A DNA stretch of 64,000 nucleotides from Candidatus Methylospira mobilis (GTDB lineage: Bacteria > Pseudomonadota > Gammaproteobacteria > Methylococcales > Methylococcaceae). Both the position numbers and the translations under genes were made by a program. How positions within the stretch are numbered: the first letter of the stretch is position 1; each line of letters opens with the position of its first letter. The stretch is taken from NCBI RefSeq assembly GCF_009498235.1, contig NZ_CP044205.1, positions 1,049,716-1,113,715 on the forward strand, given 5' to 3'. The notes below the pieces were generated by a model. That model ran no database searches. It was not told the DNA's origin and saw only the letters and a list, made by a program, of their open reading frames with translations. Below are positions 55,585-64,000 of this stretch, in pieces.

Positions 55585-56577
55585 TTAAACAGAGTAAGGT
55601 GCGTCCATCCATCTGCGCAAGGTTGCCGTATCGCGATCCGGCAGATAGGCGTAGTCTTTCTTCAGGTCGCGATGCACGCTTTCGCCGATGTGAGGCGAAA
55701 TCAGGCCCTTGACCATGAAAAAGTACCAGGCAAACGGGTAGCCGGCCTGACTGTCGAAACGGCTCAGCAAGGTCGCCAGCGGTTTGCCGTGGCGGGTGTT
55801 GGCCGACGCGTCGAGACTGGGCAGGTTGGAACTGGTGTTGAGTACAACTTCCACATTCATGCGCTGTTCGCCGTGACGGCCCAGATGCTGAGAAAGTCGT
55901 AAACTCCAGAAGTCGGACAGCGTGTGCATATTTGCGGGAGAGCTGTGATTCCAGTCGTCGAAGAAACGTTGAGCAGGATGAGACTCGGCTCGGTGTTTGC
56001 CCAGTTCGCTCATGAATAACGCCACTTCGGTTTTTCTTCGATAGGCGTAGCGCGCGGACCCGATTGCAAACGGTTTGATCTTGATCGGGATGATCGGGTC
56101 GATGATGCTTTCTACATCGTCGGGAGGGTCATCGTTATTGACCAGATAGCGCTCTGCCCATTCCTGGGTGCGGTCGACTTCGATCTGCACGAAGTCTTCG
56201 GCATTTACGCCGGTTTGAGCGGTCAGGTAGAGTGTTACTCCCTTGTGGTGGGTAGCAAGCAGATTCTGTTCCTCGCAGAATTCGACCAAAGCGTCCATGT
56301 CCTGTCCGCATTCCAGAAATGTTCGTTCGGCCCATTCGTTGAGATCGGCGGCCATACGGCTGCCGTCGGGTTTGACAATGCCGCCGAGCCGGTACCATTC
56401 GTGTCCGAAGCGGGCGCGCTTGATTTCGTAATCCGGATAGGCTTTCTGTATGCGCGTAATTAATTGTTCGTCGCCCTCGACGGCCAGGCTATCCCGGCAA
56501 ATGCGCGCCAGGGCGGGTCCGTCGAAGCTGGATACGGCTGGGGAGAGGCTTTCGGAAACTGCGTTGGATTTAGTCAT
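55585..56577 (-). CDS. Nif-operon protein of unknown function, about 330 aa
   Basis: ATG 56577 overlaps the upstream stop by 8 bp (MTKSNAVSESLSP start). The protein is soluble, Trp/Tyr-rich and acidic: YEIKRARFGHEWYRLGGIVK, AADLNEWAERTFLECGQDMD, LVEFCEEQNLLATHHKGVTL, IPIKIKPFAIGSARYAYRRK. It has scattered Cys and a THH, but no recognisable cofactor motif. Tight coupling to the 89-aa gene and to grxD places it in nitrogenase function. I do not recognise a characterised homologue. Confidence 0.75.
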   Translation of the reverse strand: MTKSNAVSESLSPAVSSFDGPALARICRDSLAVEGDEQLITRIQKAYPDYEIKRARFGHEWYRLGGIVKPDGSRMAADLNEWAERTFLECGQDMDALVEFCEEQNLLATHHKGVTLYLTAQTGVNAEDFVQIEVDRTQEWAERYLVNNDDPPDDVESIIDPIIPIKIKPFAIGSARYAYRRKTEVALFMSELGKHRAESHPAQRFFDDWNHSSPANMHTLSDFWSLRLSQHLGRHGEQRMNVEVVLNTSSNLPSLDASANTRHGKPLATLLSRFDSQAGYPFAWYFFMVKGLISPHIGESVHRDLKKDYAYLPDRDTATLRRWMDAPYSV

Positions 56578-56839
56578 CGGCGATGATCTCGGCAATGACC
56601 AGACCGGTGGCATGTTCCAGCGACTGCGTAAATTTGAGACAGTGCTCGCGTCCGTCAATCAGATAGAGATTGAATCCTTCGTGTTCCGCGTAGGGCGTTT
56701 GCACGCCGATATCGTCGTCCAGGCACCAGGTAAAATGGAGGCCCGGATAACTCTCACGCAGAATGGATAGGCTCGCTTCCTCCAGCGGCAGTTCGCCTAT
56801 ACGTTGTGCAATGTGCTGTACTTGCTCTGCTGTCAGCAT
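56570..56839 (-). CDS. Small nif-operon protein, 89 aa
   Basis: ATG 56839 lies 2 bp after the nafY-like stop. The sequence is acidic: MLTAEQVQHIAQRIGELPLE, EASLSILRESYPGLHFTWCL, then EHEGFNLYLIDGREHCLKFT and TGLVIAEIIADD. It resembles a small alpha/beta domain family found only in nif clusters (possibly the one called DUF6129, not verified). It is translationally coupled on both sides. Role unknown. Confidence 0.72.
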   Translation of the reverse strand: MLTAEQVQHIAQRIGELPLEEASLSILRESYPGLHFTWCLDDDIGVQTPYAEHEGFNLYLIDGREHCLKFTQSLEHATGLVIAEIIADD

Positions 56840-56841
56840 GG

Positions 56842-57579
56842 TTATTCATCGTCCCAACTTTCTTCGCTATTGAAACGCCTGCGCGTAGCCGGTGTTTCCC
56901 CCATTATTTTTGCCAGCCAGGGCGGCGGGTGTCCGTTCAGTATGGTCTGCAGCTTTATGATGACTTCATGCGCGCTGCTTTCTTCCGCCAGCTTCATCGG
57001 GTAGATGCCTGCCTTGATGACTTTGGCGGCGGCAGGACCGCCGATGGATACAACGTAAAGAATTTGGCAGTCCTTGATCAGTTCCGCACGAAAACGATTT
57101 CTGTCGTCGGATTCATCCGCGCCTTCGCTTGAACGCAGATCTATCAACCGCGCTTCGTCCTTGCCGACCTGATAGATCAGGTAGCGCTGGCAAGAACCGA
57201 AGTGACCGTCCATTTCCGCGCCGGTATTTGAAGCTATCGCCACGCGTATGGAACCCGGCATGTCTCCTTCCCGCCAGTCTTGCGGTTTCGGCAAGTCGTC
57301 TCTGGCTACTTCTCCCCAGAGTATACGTACCGCTTCCTTGTAATGCGGTATGGTGAGGGTGTCGAGGTGTTCGGTGTCTTCTTCGCCGTCCGGACTGGCG
57401 AGTCCGGTTTTAAGCTGTGTAACAGTGACGAGCGAGAGTTTTTCTTCGGTAAGCGGCGCGCCGAGCTTGTCCAGCAGAACTTCTACCAGTTGCTGCGCGT
57501 TGATATCAGGCAGTACGCGAGCTGCAAGGCCTATGCGCAACGCCACATCCCTGTCCATAATGGCGGCTGTAGCATTCAT
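56842..57579 (-). CDS. NafY/NifY-type FeMo-co and apo-nitrogenase binding protein
   Basis: A 245-residue protein. The N-terminal 90 residues are a helical NafY-type domain (RDVALRIGLAARVLPDINAQ, QLVEVLLDKLGAPLTEEKLS). The C-terminal half is the NifX-like cofactor domain (SIRVAIASNTGAEMDGHFGS with the cofactor-binding His, CQILYVVSIGGPAAAKVIKA, GIYPMKLAEESSAHEVI). The two-domain layout is that of NafY/NifY, which hold apo-dinitrogenase open and deliver FeMo-co. It stands between nifT and the unknown genes. The name nifY is also possible. Confidence 0.88.
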   Translation of the reverse strand: MNATAAIMDRDVALRIGLAARVLPDINAQQLVEVLLDKLGAPLTEEKLSLVTVTQLKTGLASPDGEEDTEHLDTLTIPHYKEAVRILWGEVARDDLPKPQDWREGDMPGSIRVAIASNTGAEMDGHFGSCQRYLIYQVGKDEARLIDLRSSEGADESDDRNRFRAELIKDCQILYVVSIGGPAAAKVIKAGIYPMKLAEESSAHEVIIKLQTILNGHPPPWLAKIMGETPATRRRFNSEESWDDE

Positions 57580-57599
57580 GTTTTACCTCATTGGAAGAT

Positions 57600-57619
57600 C
57601 CCTCTCCGCTGGGAGAGGG
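57600..57619. other. Hairpin between nifT and the nafY-like gene
   Basis: CCCTCTCC and GGAGAGGG form an 8-bp stem with a 4-nt loop in the 107-bp gap of the operon. There is no T-run. It may be an RNA processing or stability structure setting the ratio of nifHDKT to downstream products. Confidence 0.45.
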
Positions 57620-57686
57620 TGGCAAAAACAATTGGTTATAACGTTGTTTTGATATCCAGGTCGCAGGATGTGCAGCATATCAAATA

Positions 57687-57893
57687 TCACGCGCGCTTGG
57701 CGCGCAACGTGATCGGTAATTTGGGTTGCGGGATCGGTTCCAGATAAAAACGCTGGCCGTCGCCCAGAACAACTTCGCCGCCCCACTTTTCCGGCGTATC
57801 GAACTCGATCGATTCTATATTTTCTTCCAGGTCCTTCTTGGGAACATAGAAAATGAGCTTGTCCGCTTTTTGGCTGATCATGACTTCCGGCAT
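57687..57893 (-). CDS. nifT: Nitrogen fixation protein NifT
   Basis: A 68-residue protein from ATG 57893 (AGGAG site), MPEVMISQKADKLIFYVPKK, with GGEVVLGDGQRFYLEPI and an Arg/Lys-rich end. NifT/FixU is a small beta-rich protein that follows nifK in most nif operons; deletion usually has little effect. Spacing from nifK is 78 bp. Confidence 0.92.
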   Translation of the reverse strand: MPEVMISQKADKLIFYVPKKDLEENIESIEFDTPEKWGGEVVLGDGQRFYLEPIPQPKLPITLRAKRA

Positions 57894-57971
57894 GTGGGTC
57901 TCCTGTTTCGATTGTAAAGCAAAAAATATCAGGCATGCCGGTAAAAGCATGCCTGACCAAAGACAGACGGA

Positions 57972-59543
57972 CTAGCGAATAAGATCGTAGTTGTAGTCTG
58001 TCGTACCCATGCCGCGAGTATCTTCGTCCAGGCGATCCAGGATCGCATTGACAATTGTTTTTAACATATAAATAGCGCCTTCGTAGCCCAGCGTGGTGTC
58101 CCTGTGCAGGTGATGGCGATCGAAAATCGGGAAGCCGAGACGAATCAACGGCACCTCGAACTCCTTGCCTTTGTGCAGGGTGTCGCGCTGTATCCACTTA
58201 CCGTAGCTGTTCCCGATCATGAAGTCCGGTTTGTCGGTGAATACCAGAGAGCGCATATGCCATAGATCGCAGCCGATGTAAACCTTGCTGTTAACGCCGT
58301 AAGGAGAGTCCGCCAGGATTGCTTCCACCGCTTTTTTCCAGCGCTTGTTGGCATGGTTGCAAAGAACGTGGATGGGTTCGGCGCCCACTTCAAGCAGGAA
58401 CTTGGTCATGCCCATTACGAAGTCCGCATCGCCCCACAATGCAAAACGCTTGCCGTGCAGCCACGCATGTGAGTCGGTCAGCATATCGACCAGGCGTCCA
58501 CGCTCCAGTTCCAGCGAGGCTGGAATGGGTTTGCCGGTGATTTCCGATACTTTCATCAGGAATTCGTCGGTCCATTCCAGGCCCATCGGAATATTCAGTT
58601 TCGGTACTTCGTGCTTCCAGGTGTTCTCGACGTATTTTTTGGTTTTCTCGAGCTGCCAGGGCTGTAACAGGATGGTATTCAGCGCATTGGGCGCATCCTT
58701 GATTTCGGCTTGCGTGGTGCCGCCCGAATACATGCGGAAATGGCCGTCGGCCGGCGTATCCAGTACTTCGGATGGATCGCTCAGCAGAGTATGCTCGACA
58801 CCCATCTCATTGAGCATGCGGTGGATCACGCGGAAGTTGCCCAGGTAGGTTTCGAAGCCCGGCACCAGGTTCAGCTTGCCGTTGGAGCCTATTTCCTTGC
58901 CTTCCATGTAGTTGAGGGTATAGTAACGCGCCATGCCTTCGAACATATTGTCCCAGCCGGTGGTGTGGCTGCCGACAAAGCTTGGCGTATGTGCGAACGG
59001 GACCGGGAACTCCTGTTCGATATGGCCTTCCTTCTTGGCGTTGTTGATAAACGCGTTAAGGTCGTCGCCGATTACTTCCGCCATGCAGGTGGTGGACACC
59101 GCGATCACATCCGGTTTATACAGGGCCTTGGCGTTGGCCAGACCGTCGAACATGTTTTTTTGTCCACCGAACACTGCCGCGTCTTCGGTCATGGAGTCCG
59201 AAACGCAGGAAATCGGTTCTTTGAAATGGCGGTTGAAATAGGTGCGGAAGTAGGCGACGCAGCCTTGCGATCCATGCACATAAGGCAGAGTCTTCTCGAA
59301 GCCCAATGCGCACAGCACCGCGCCCAGAGGCTGACAGGCTTTTGCCGGATCAACGGTGAGGGCTTCGCGCTTGAAATTGAGCTCCTGATACTCCTGGGAC
59401 GTCGTCCACTGGAAGACCTCGTCGATCTTTTCCTGGGGGTGGCGTTCTTCAAAGTTCTCCCGCTTGTCCGCCAGCATGGCTTTGTAGTCGTCCTCGCGGA
59501 ACAGGGGGTAGCTCGGTTTGATATCGTCGATTGTTTGGCTCAT
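57972..59543 (-). CDS. nifK: Nitrogenase MoFe protein beta subunit
   Basis: A 523-residue protein. ATG 59543 is preferred to 59549 because GGAG is 8 bp upstream of it. P-cluster ligands are seen in AKACQPLGAVLCALGF, HGSQGCVAYFRTYFNRHFKE and STTCMAEVIGDDL. The N-terminal extension YPLFREDDYKAMLADKRENF is the normal NifK arm over NifD. With NifD it forms the alpha2beta2 MoFe protein. Length and all key residues are normal. The 145-bp gap to nifD holds its ribosome site. Confidence 0.97.
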   Translation of the reverse strand: MSQTIDDIKPSYPLFREDDYKAMLADKRENFEERHPQEKIDEVFQWTTSQEYQELNFKREALTVDPAKACQPLGAVLCALGFEKTLPYVHGSQGCVAYFRTYFNRHFKEPISCVSDSMTEDAAVFGGQKNMFDGLANAKALYKPDVIAVSTTCMAEVIGDDLNAFINNAKKEGHIEQEFPVPFAHTPSFVGSHTTGWDNMFEGMARYYTLNYMEGKEIGSNGKLNLVPGFETYLGNFRVIHRMLNEMGVEHTLLSDPSEVLDTPADGHFRMYSGGTTQAEIKDAPNALNTILLQPWQLEKTKKYVENTWKHEVPKLNIPMGLEWTDEFLMKVSEITGKPIPASLELERGRLVDMLTDSHAWLHGKRFALWGDADFVMGMTKFLLEVGAEPIHVLCNHANKRWKKAVEAILADSPYGVNSKVYIGCDLWHMRSLVFTDKPDFMIGNSYGKWIQRDTLHKGKEFEVPLIRLGFPIFDRHHLHRDTTLGYEGAIYMLKTIVNAILDRLDEDTRGMGTTDYNYDLIR

Positions 59544-59694
59544 GGTCATTCTCCTTTGCGCGCCACCAATCTGTGGACAGACGCAAATCGAAGTTGATTT
59601 AGTAAGGTCGGGTCAGGCTGATTGTGCGTAACCCGGCGCGGTGCCGCTGCTTGCCGGGTTACTGGTCACTACCCTGGCCGTGTTGGTTATACTG

Positions 59695-61182
59695 TTAAGC
59701 TACGGCGCGTTTGGCTTCCGATGCGTCTTCCGTCGCCGCTTTTTTCCACGGCGGCTGCATTTTGTTCCAGCACGGATTATTCAGCGTCAAATCCATATCC
59801 TTGGCGAAGATAGCGAAGCCGTCATAACCATGATACGGACCTGAGTAATCCCAGGAATGCATCTGGCGGAACGGAATGCCCATCTTCTGGAAGATGTATT
59901 TTTCCTTGATGCCGGAGCCGATCAGATCGGGTTTGATCCTTTTAACGAACTCTTCGAATTCGTAGCCGGTCACGTCGTCGTACAGCAGCGTCGCGTTGCC
60001 CATTTCCTTGATGGTCCGGTCGTAATCGTCGTTATGCGCGAATTCATAACCGGTGCCGACCACTTCCATTCCCAGATCTTCGTAGGCGCCGATTACATGA
60101 CGCGGACGCAGACCGCCGATGTACAGCATGACCCGCTTGCCTTCCAGACGCGGGCGAAATTTGGCGATAACCGCTTCGTACTCGACCCGGTATTTCTCGA
60201 TAACCCGTTCTGCGCCTTCCTTGATTTTGTCGTCGAAATGTGCGGCGATAGCGCGCAGGGATTCGGCGGTCTTGGTCGGTCCGAAGAAGTTGTACTCCAT
60301 CCACGGAATGCCGTACTTCTCTTCCATGTGCCGTGAGATGTAGTTCATCGAACGGTAGCAATGGACGAGATTGAGCTTGACCTTCGGGGTCAACTCCATC
60401 TCAGCTATGGTGCCGTCGCCCGACCATTGAGCGACTACGCGCAGTCCCATTTCTTCCAGCACCATGCGCGACGGCCAGATATCGCCGCCGATGTTGTAGT
60501 CGCCGATGATCGCAACGTCGTAAGGCGTGGTTTCAAAGCTGTTGTCGCCGTCGCGGTTGCCGATGACGTGGTCGCGGATCGCATCGTTGGCGATATGATG
60601 ACCCAGGGACTGCGATACGCCGCGGAAGCCTTCGCAACGTACCGGTACGACCGGTTTGTTGATTTCCTTCGAGGCCTTCTTGGAAACGGCTTCGATATCG
60701 TCGCCGATCAGGCCGATCGGGCATTCGGACTGAACCGAGATACCCTTGTTCAGCGGGAACAGGGTTTCGATTTCGCCGATCATTTTCGCCAGTTTTTTAT
60801 CACCGCCGAAAACGATATCCTTCTCCTGGAAATCCGAGGTGAAGTTCAGCGTGACGAACGCATTGACGCCGGTCACACCGATATAATAGTTGCGGCGTCC
60901 CCCGCGCGAATACTGCCCGCAACCGACCGGACCATGGGAAATATGGATCATGTCCTTGATTGGACCCCAGACCACGCCGCGCGAACCGGCGTAGGCGCAA
61001 CCGCGGATGGTCATCACGCCGGGCAGCGATTTGCGATTGGAGGTGATGCATTTGCTCGATTTTTCAACCGACTGGTCGTTGACCGCCAAGTGTTTGGCTC
61101 TGTCTTTCTTGGCCTTTTCAGGGTAAATCTCAAGCACCTCCTGGATGAGGGCTTCGGTTTCTTCTTTAGTAAGTGCAGACAT
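59695..61182 (-). CDS. nifD: Nitrogenase MoFe protein alpha subunit
   Basis: A 495-residue protein. P-cluster cysteines are in [35 protein letters not shown] and [16 protein letters not shown]. FeMo-co ligands are the Cys in [20 protein letters not shown] and the His in [19 protein letters not shown]. These mark a molybdenum enzyme and not a vanadium or iron-only one. It follows nifH by 62 bp with a GGAG ribosome site. There is no sign of an insertion element or excision site. Confidence 0.97.
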   Translation of the reverse strand: MSALTKEETEALIQEVLEIYPEKAKKDRAKHLAVNDQSVEKSSKCITSNRKSLPGVMTIRGCAYAGSRGVVWGPIKDMIHISHGPVGCGQYSRGGRRNYYIGVTGVNAFVTLNFTSDFQEKDIVFGGDKKLAKMIGEIETLFPLNKGISVQSECPIGLIGDDIEAVSKKASKEINKPVVPVRCEGFRGVSQSLGHHIANDAIRDHVIGNRDGDNSFETTPYDVAIIGDYNIGGDIWPSRMVLEEMGLRVVAQWSGDGTIAEMELTPKVKLNLVHCYRSMNYISRHMEEKYGIPWMEYNFFGPTKTAESLRAIAAHFDDKIKEGAERVIEKYRVEYEAVIAKFRPRLEGKRVMLYIGGLRPRHVIGAYEDLGMEVVGTGYEFAHNDDYDRTIKEMGNATLLYDDVTGYEFEEFVKRIKPDLIGSGIKEKYIFQKMGIPFRQMHSWDYSGPYHGYDGFAIFAKDMDLTLNNPCWNKMQPPWKKAATEDASEAKRAVA

Positions 61183-61244
61183 AGCGATGTCTCCTGATGG
61201 GAAAGGAAAGGGTGGGCGGTAGCGCCCACCCCGGGCCTTGATGG

Positions 61245-62267
<1,023 letters not shown>

Positions 62268-62272
62268 TCATG

Positions 62273-62288
62273 TGTAGCGACTCTGACA
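62273..62288 (-). promoter_or_regulatory. NifA upstream activating sequence of nifH
   Basis: TGT-N10-ACA (TGTAGCGACTCTGACA on the plus strand), about 68 bp upstream of the -24 element. The AT-rich stretch between (62221-62260) contains an AATCAA core on the minus strand that may help IHF bending, though the rest of the IHF consensus is poor. Confidence 0.75.
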
Positions 62289-62477
62289 AACTCCGGATTT
62301 TTGTAGGGTGAAGCGTTGTTTTCTTGTGTAACGGAAGGCGTTGCCGTCATCCGTTATTGCTGGCGACTATATATGGAATGTCCGGGTTGTCCGCAGTTTG
62401 TTTGCTATCGCATGCCTGGTGACGCTGATAACTGACGGGTTTTGGTGGTGATTACGCGGCTATCTCAAAAATCGTGC

Positions 62478-62506
62478 TTGACTTGTGTTCAATAGGTTTT
62501 TATAGT
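62478..62506 (+). promoter_or_regulatory. Sigma-70 promoter of mraZ
   Basis: TTGACT (62478-62483), 17-bp spacer, TATAGT (62501-62506), 47 bp before the mraZ start. The MraZ boxes lie just downstream of the -10. Confidence 0.8.
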
Positions 62507-62517
62507 CCCACCATATG

Positions 62518-62553
62518 TGGAGAATTGTGGTGAAAAATGGTTAAAGGTGGGGC
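62518..62553 (+). promoter_or_regulatory. MraZ-binding repeats (autoregulatory)
   Basis: Four TGG-starting repeats (TGGAG, TGGTG, TGGTT, TGGGG) begin at 62518, 62528, 62538 and 62548, exactly 10 bp apart, and end at the mraZ start. MraZ is known to repress its own operon by binding such TGGGN repeats. Confidence 0.85.
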
Positions 62554-63012
62554 GTGTTTCGCGGTGTAACCGCGATCAACCTGGACGAGAAGTGGCGATT
62601 GGCAATTCCGACTCGCTACCGTGCCGAACTTAAGGAATGCTGTGAGTATCAGTTGATATTGACCGTAAGCCTGGACAAGTGTCTGTTGCTTTATCCCTTG
62701 CCCGAATGGGAAGAGATCGAAAAAAAATTAGTCAAGCTCCCCGCGCTCAACAAACAGGCGAAACGCCTGCAACGCTTATTGATAGGCCATGCGACCGAAT
62801 GCGAGATGGATAATCAAGGGCGTTTTCTTATTTCAGAGCCCTTGCGCAAATTTGCCGGAATCGAAAAGCGCGCCATGCTGATCGGTCAAGGCAACAAGTT
62901 TGAAATATGGGACGAGGAGAGCTGGAATACCAGTAGGGATGAATGGGTTAGCGATGAAACGCTGAACGATATCAGCGATCTGTCGCCCGAGCTGGAATCG
63001 CTATCATTCTAA
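62554..63012 (+). CDS. mraZ: Transcriptional regulator MraZ
   Basis: A 152-residue protein from GTG 62554 (FRGVTAINLDEKWRLAIPTR). Two SpoVT/AbrB-like swapped-hairpin domains are seen, the second as ATECEMDNQGRFLISEPLRK. The usual first-domain motif DxKGR is DEKWR here, a small change. MraZ is the first gene of the dcw cluster, forms a ring and represses its own promoter. Its stop overlaps the rsmH start (TAATG). Confidence 0.95.
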   Translation: MFRGVTAINLDEKWRLAIPTRYRAELKECCEYQLILTVSLDKCLLLYPLPEWEEIEKKLVKLPALNKQAKRLQRLLIGHATECEMDNQGRFLISEPLRKFAGIEKRAMLIGQGNKFEIWDEESWNTSRDEWVSDETLNDISDLSPELESLSF

Positions 63013-63941
63013 TGGAAACGGACCGCGCCCATTTTCCGGTGATGCTGCCTGAGGCCATGGAGGGGCTGGCTATCGATCCCGCCGGTTTTTACGTGGATTG
63101 TACCTTCGGGCGCGGGGGGCACAGCCGGGCGATTCTGGGCGCTTTGGGTGAGCACGGGCGTTTGTTGGCCTTGGATAAGGACCCTGATGCAGTTGTGTCG
63201 GCAGACGCGCGCGAACTTGAACAAGATCCCCGTTTCGAAATCGCCCATGCCAGTTACGCGGAACTACAGCAACAAATCGAACGGCGGCGGCAAACAGGGC
63301 GGGTTTCCGGTGTGCTGCTGGATTTGGGCGTTTCTTCGCCGCAACTTGACAGAGGCGAGAGGGGGTTCAGCTTTTTACGCGATGGCCCGCTTGATATGCG
63401 CATGAATACGGCCCGTGGCATGACCGCTGCGCAATGGCTGGATACGATAAAGGAAGAAGAGTTGATTTTTGTGTTGCGCGAATATGGTGAAGAGCGTTTT
63501 GCCGGACGAATCGCGCACGCGGTGCTTGCGGCAAGACCTTTGCGGACGACACTGGAGCTGGCGAAACTGATCGAATCCGCAGTACCGGCGCGCGAAAAAA
63601 ACAAACACCCGGCAACCCGGAGTTTTCAGGCGATCAGAATGGCGTTGAACGATGAGCTGGGCGAGCTGGAGCTTTGTCTGCGGCAAACGCTAGATGTTTT
63701 GCGTGATCAGGGACGTCTGGTGGCTATTTCGTTTCATTCGCTGGAAGATCGGCTGGTCAAACGCTTTATACGCGATGAAGAGAAAGGTATTCCTGTTCCC
63801 AGGCATATGCCGGTGGTTGCCGTCCACGTTCCAAAAATGAAAAAGGTAGGCGTGGCAAGGAAAGCGTCGCAGGCGGAACTGAATGTCAATGTAAGGTCCC
63901 GTAGCGCGGTGCTCAGGGTGGCTGAAAGAGTTGTTCTATGA
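63012..63941 (+). CDS. rsmH: 16S rRNA (cytosine-1402-N4)-methyltransferase
   Basis: A 309-residue protein. HFPVMLPEAMEGLAIDPAGF, YVDCTFGRGGHSRAILGALG (SAM site), GVLLDLGVSSPQLDRGERGF, PLDMRMN and LVAISFHSLEDRLVKRFIRD are all standard RsmH segments. It methylates N4 of C1402 in the ribosomal decoding centre. It lies between mraZ and ftsL as usual, overlapping both (1 bp and 4 bp), so translation is coupled. Confidence 0.96.
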   Translation: METDRAHFPVMLPEAMEGLAIDPAGFYVDCTFGRGGHSRAILGALGEHGRLLALDKDPDAVVSADARELEQDPRFEIAHASYAELQQQIERRRQTGRVSGVLLDLGVSSPQLDRGERGFSFLRDGPLDMRMNTARGMTAAQWLDTIKEEELIFVLREYGEERFAGRIAHAVLAARPLRTTLELAKLIESAVPAREKNKHPATRSFQAIRMALNDELGELELCLRQTLDVLRDQGRLVAISFHSLEDRLVKRFIRDEEKGIPVPRHMPVVAVHVPKMKKVGVARKASQAELNVNVRSRSAVLRVAERVVL

Positions 63942-64000
63942 AATTCATGATGTTCCTTTTGCTCATGATATTGGCGTCGGCCATGGCGGTGGTGCATGCC
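63938..64000 (+). CDS. ftsL: Cell division protein FtsL, 5' end
   Basis: ATG 63938 overlaps the rsmH stop (ATGA). Twenty-one codons are visible, MKFMMFLLLMILASAMAVVH then Ala, i.e. the start of the single membrane helix of FtsL, the FtsB/FtsQ partner of the divisome. The identification relies mainly on its fixed position after rsmH. The rest lies beyond the window. Confidence 0.85.
   Translation, partial: MKFMMFLLLMILASAMAVVHA

Overview
The window looks like the chromosome of a nitrogen-fixing gammaproteobacterium, most probably a Methylococcales methanotroph. That placement is an inference. It rests on complete nif operons with sigma-54/NifA promoters, an LPS-core gene block, a pqqA gene (PQQ serves methanol dehydrogenase), a bufferin-type copper-peptide locus, and mraZ-rsmH-ftsL of the division cluster. 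No rRNA, tRNA, CRISPR array or prophage was recognised.

Layout. Positions 1-3333 hold an envelope/lipoprotein cluster (LpoB-like, COG3014-like, YcfL-like, papain-like peptidase). Positions 3460-10780 are a NifA/sigma-54 operon on the plus strand: nifE, nifN, nifX, DUF269, CCE_0567-type, ferredoxins and four poorly known nif-cluster genes. Positions 10796-12226 hold an orphan NHLP-type RiPP precursor and an outer-membrane barrel. Positions 12460-26467 hold a UvrD-like helicase and a lipid A/LPS block (msbA, waaC, several glycosyltransferases, O-antigen ligase, GMP/PMI). Positions 26634-31643 are a decayed redox/bufferin locus with at least six lesions. Positions 31821-38759 hold an AraC regulator, MAPEG, GST, SDR and Uma2 genes, an IS4 remnant, an XRE regulator and a 7TM histidine kinase. 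Positions 38883-41808 hold a thioesterase broken by an A8 tract, a solitary pqqA and a TPR/ATP-grasp protein. Positions 42107-48698 hold a NifJ pyruvate:ferredoxin oxidoreductase cluster. Positions 48749-51309 hold a HEPN/MNT pair with a frameshifted antitoxin and an OLD-like ATPase. Positions 51393-53754 hold a receiver-less sigma-54 activator, a TauE-like protein, a Mop protein and two small ORFs. Positions 54193-62132 are the second nif operon on the minus strand: nifH-D-K-T, nafY-like, two unknowns, grxD, bolA, lrv. Positions 62478-64000 are the start of the division/cell-wall cluster.

How the genes work together. nifHDK encode the nitrogenase proper, and nifEN plus the NifX/NafY-type carriers assemble FeMo-co. 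FdxB, the 2Fe-2S ferredoxin, NifJ and its flavoprotein partner could supply low-potential electrons. Grx4, BolA and LRV are Fe-S-related accessories, and Mop binds molybdate. The two nif operons face each other across about 42 kb of unrelated genes. Both promoters carry a TGT-N10-ACA site about 55-70 bp upstream of a -24/-12 element.

The most unusual content is a set of three different RiPP-like precursors (NHLP, BufA, PqqA) without intact local maturation machinery. Also notable are the pseudogene island, in which the redox cysteines of a thioredoxin and a CcdA homologue have both become tyrosine, and a pair of 125-bp MITE-like elements in inverted orientation 27 kb apart.
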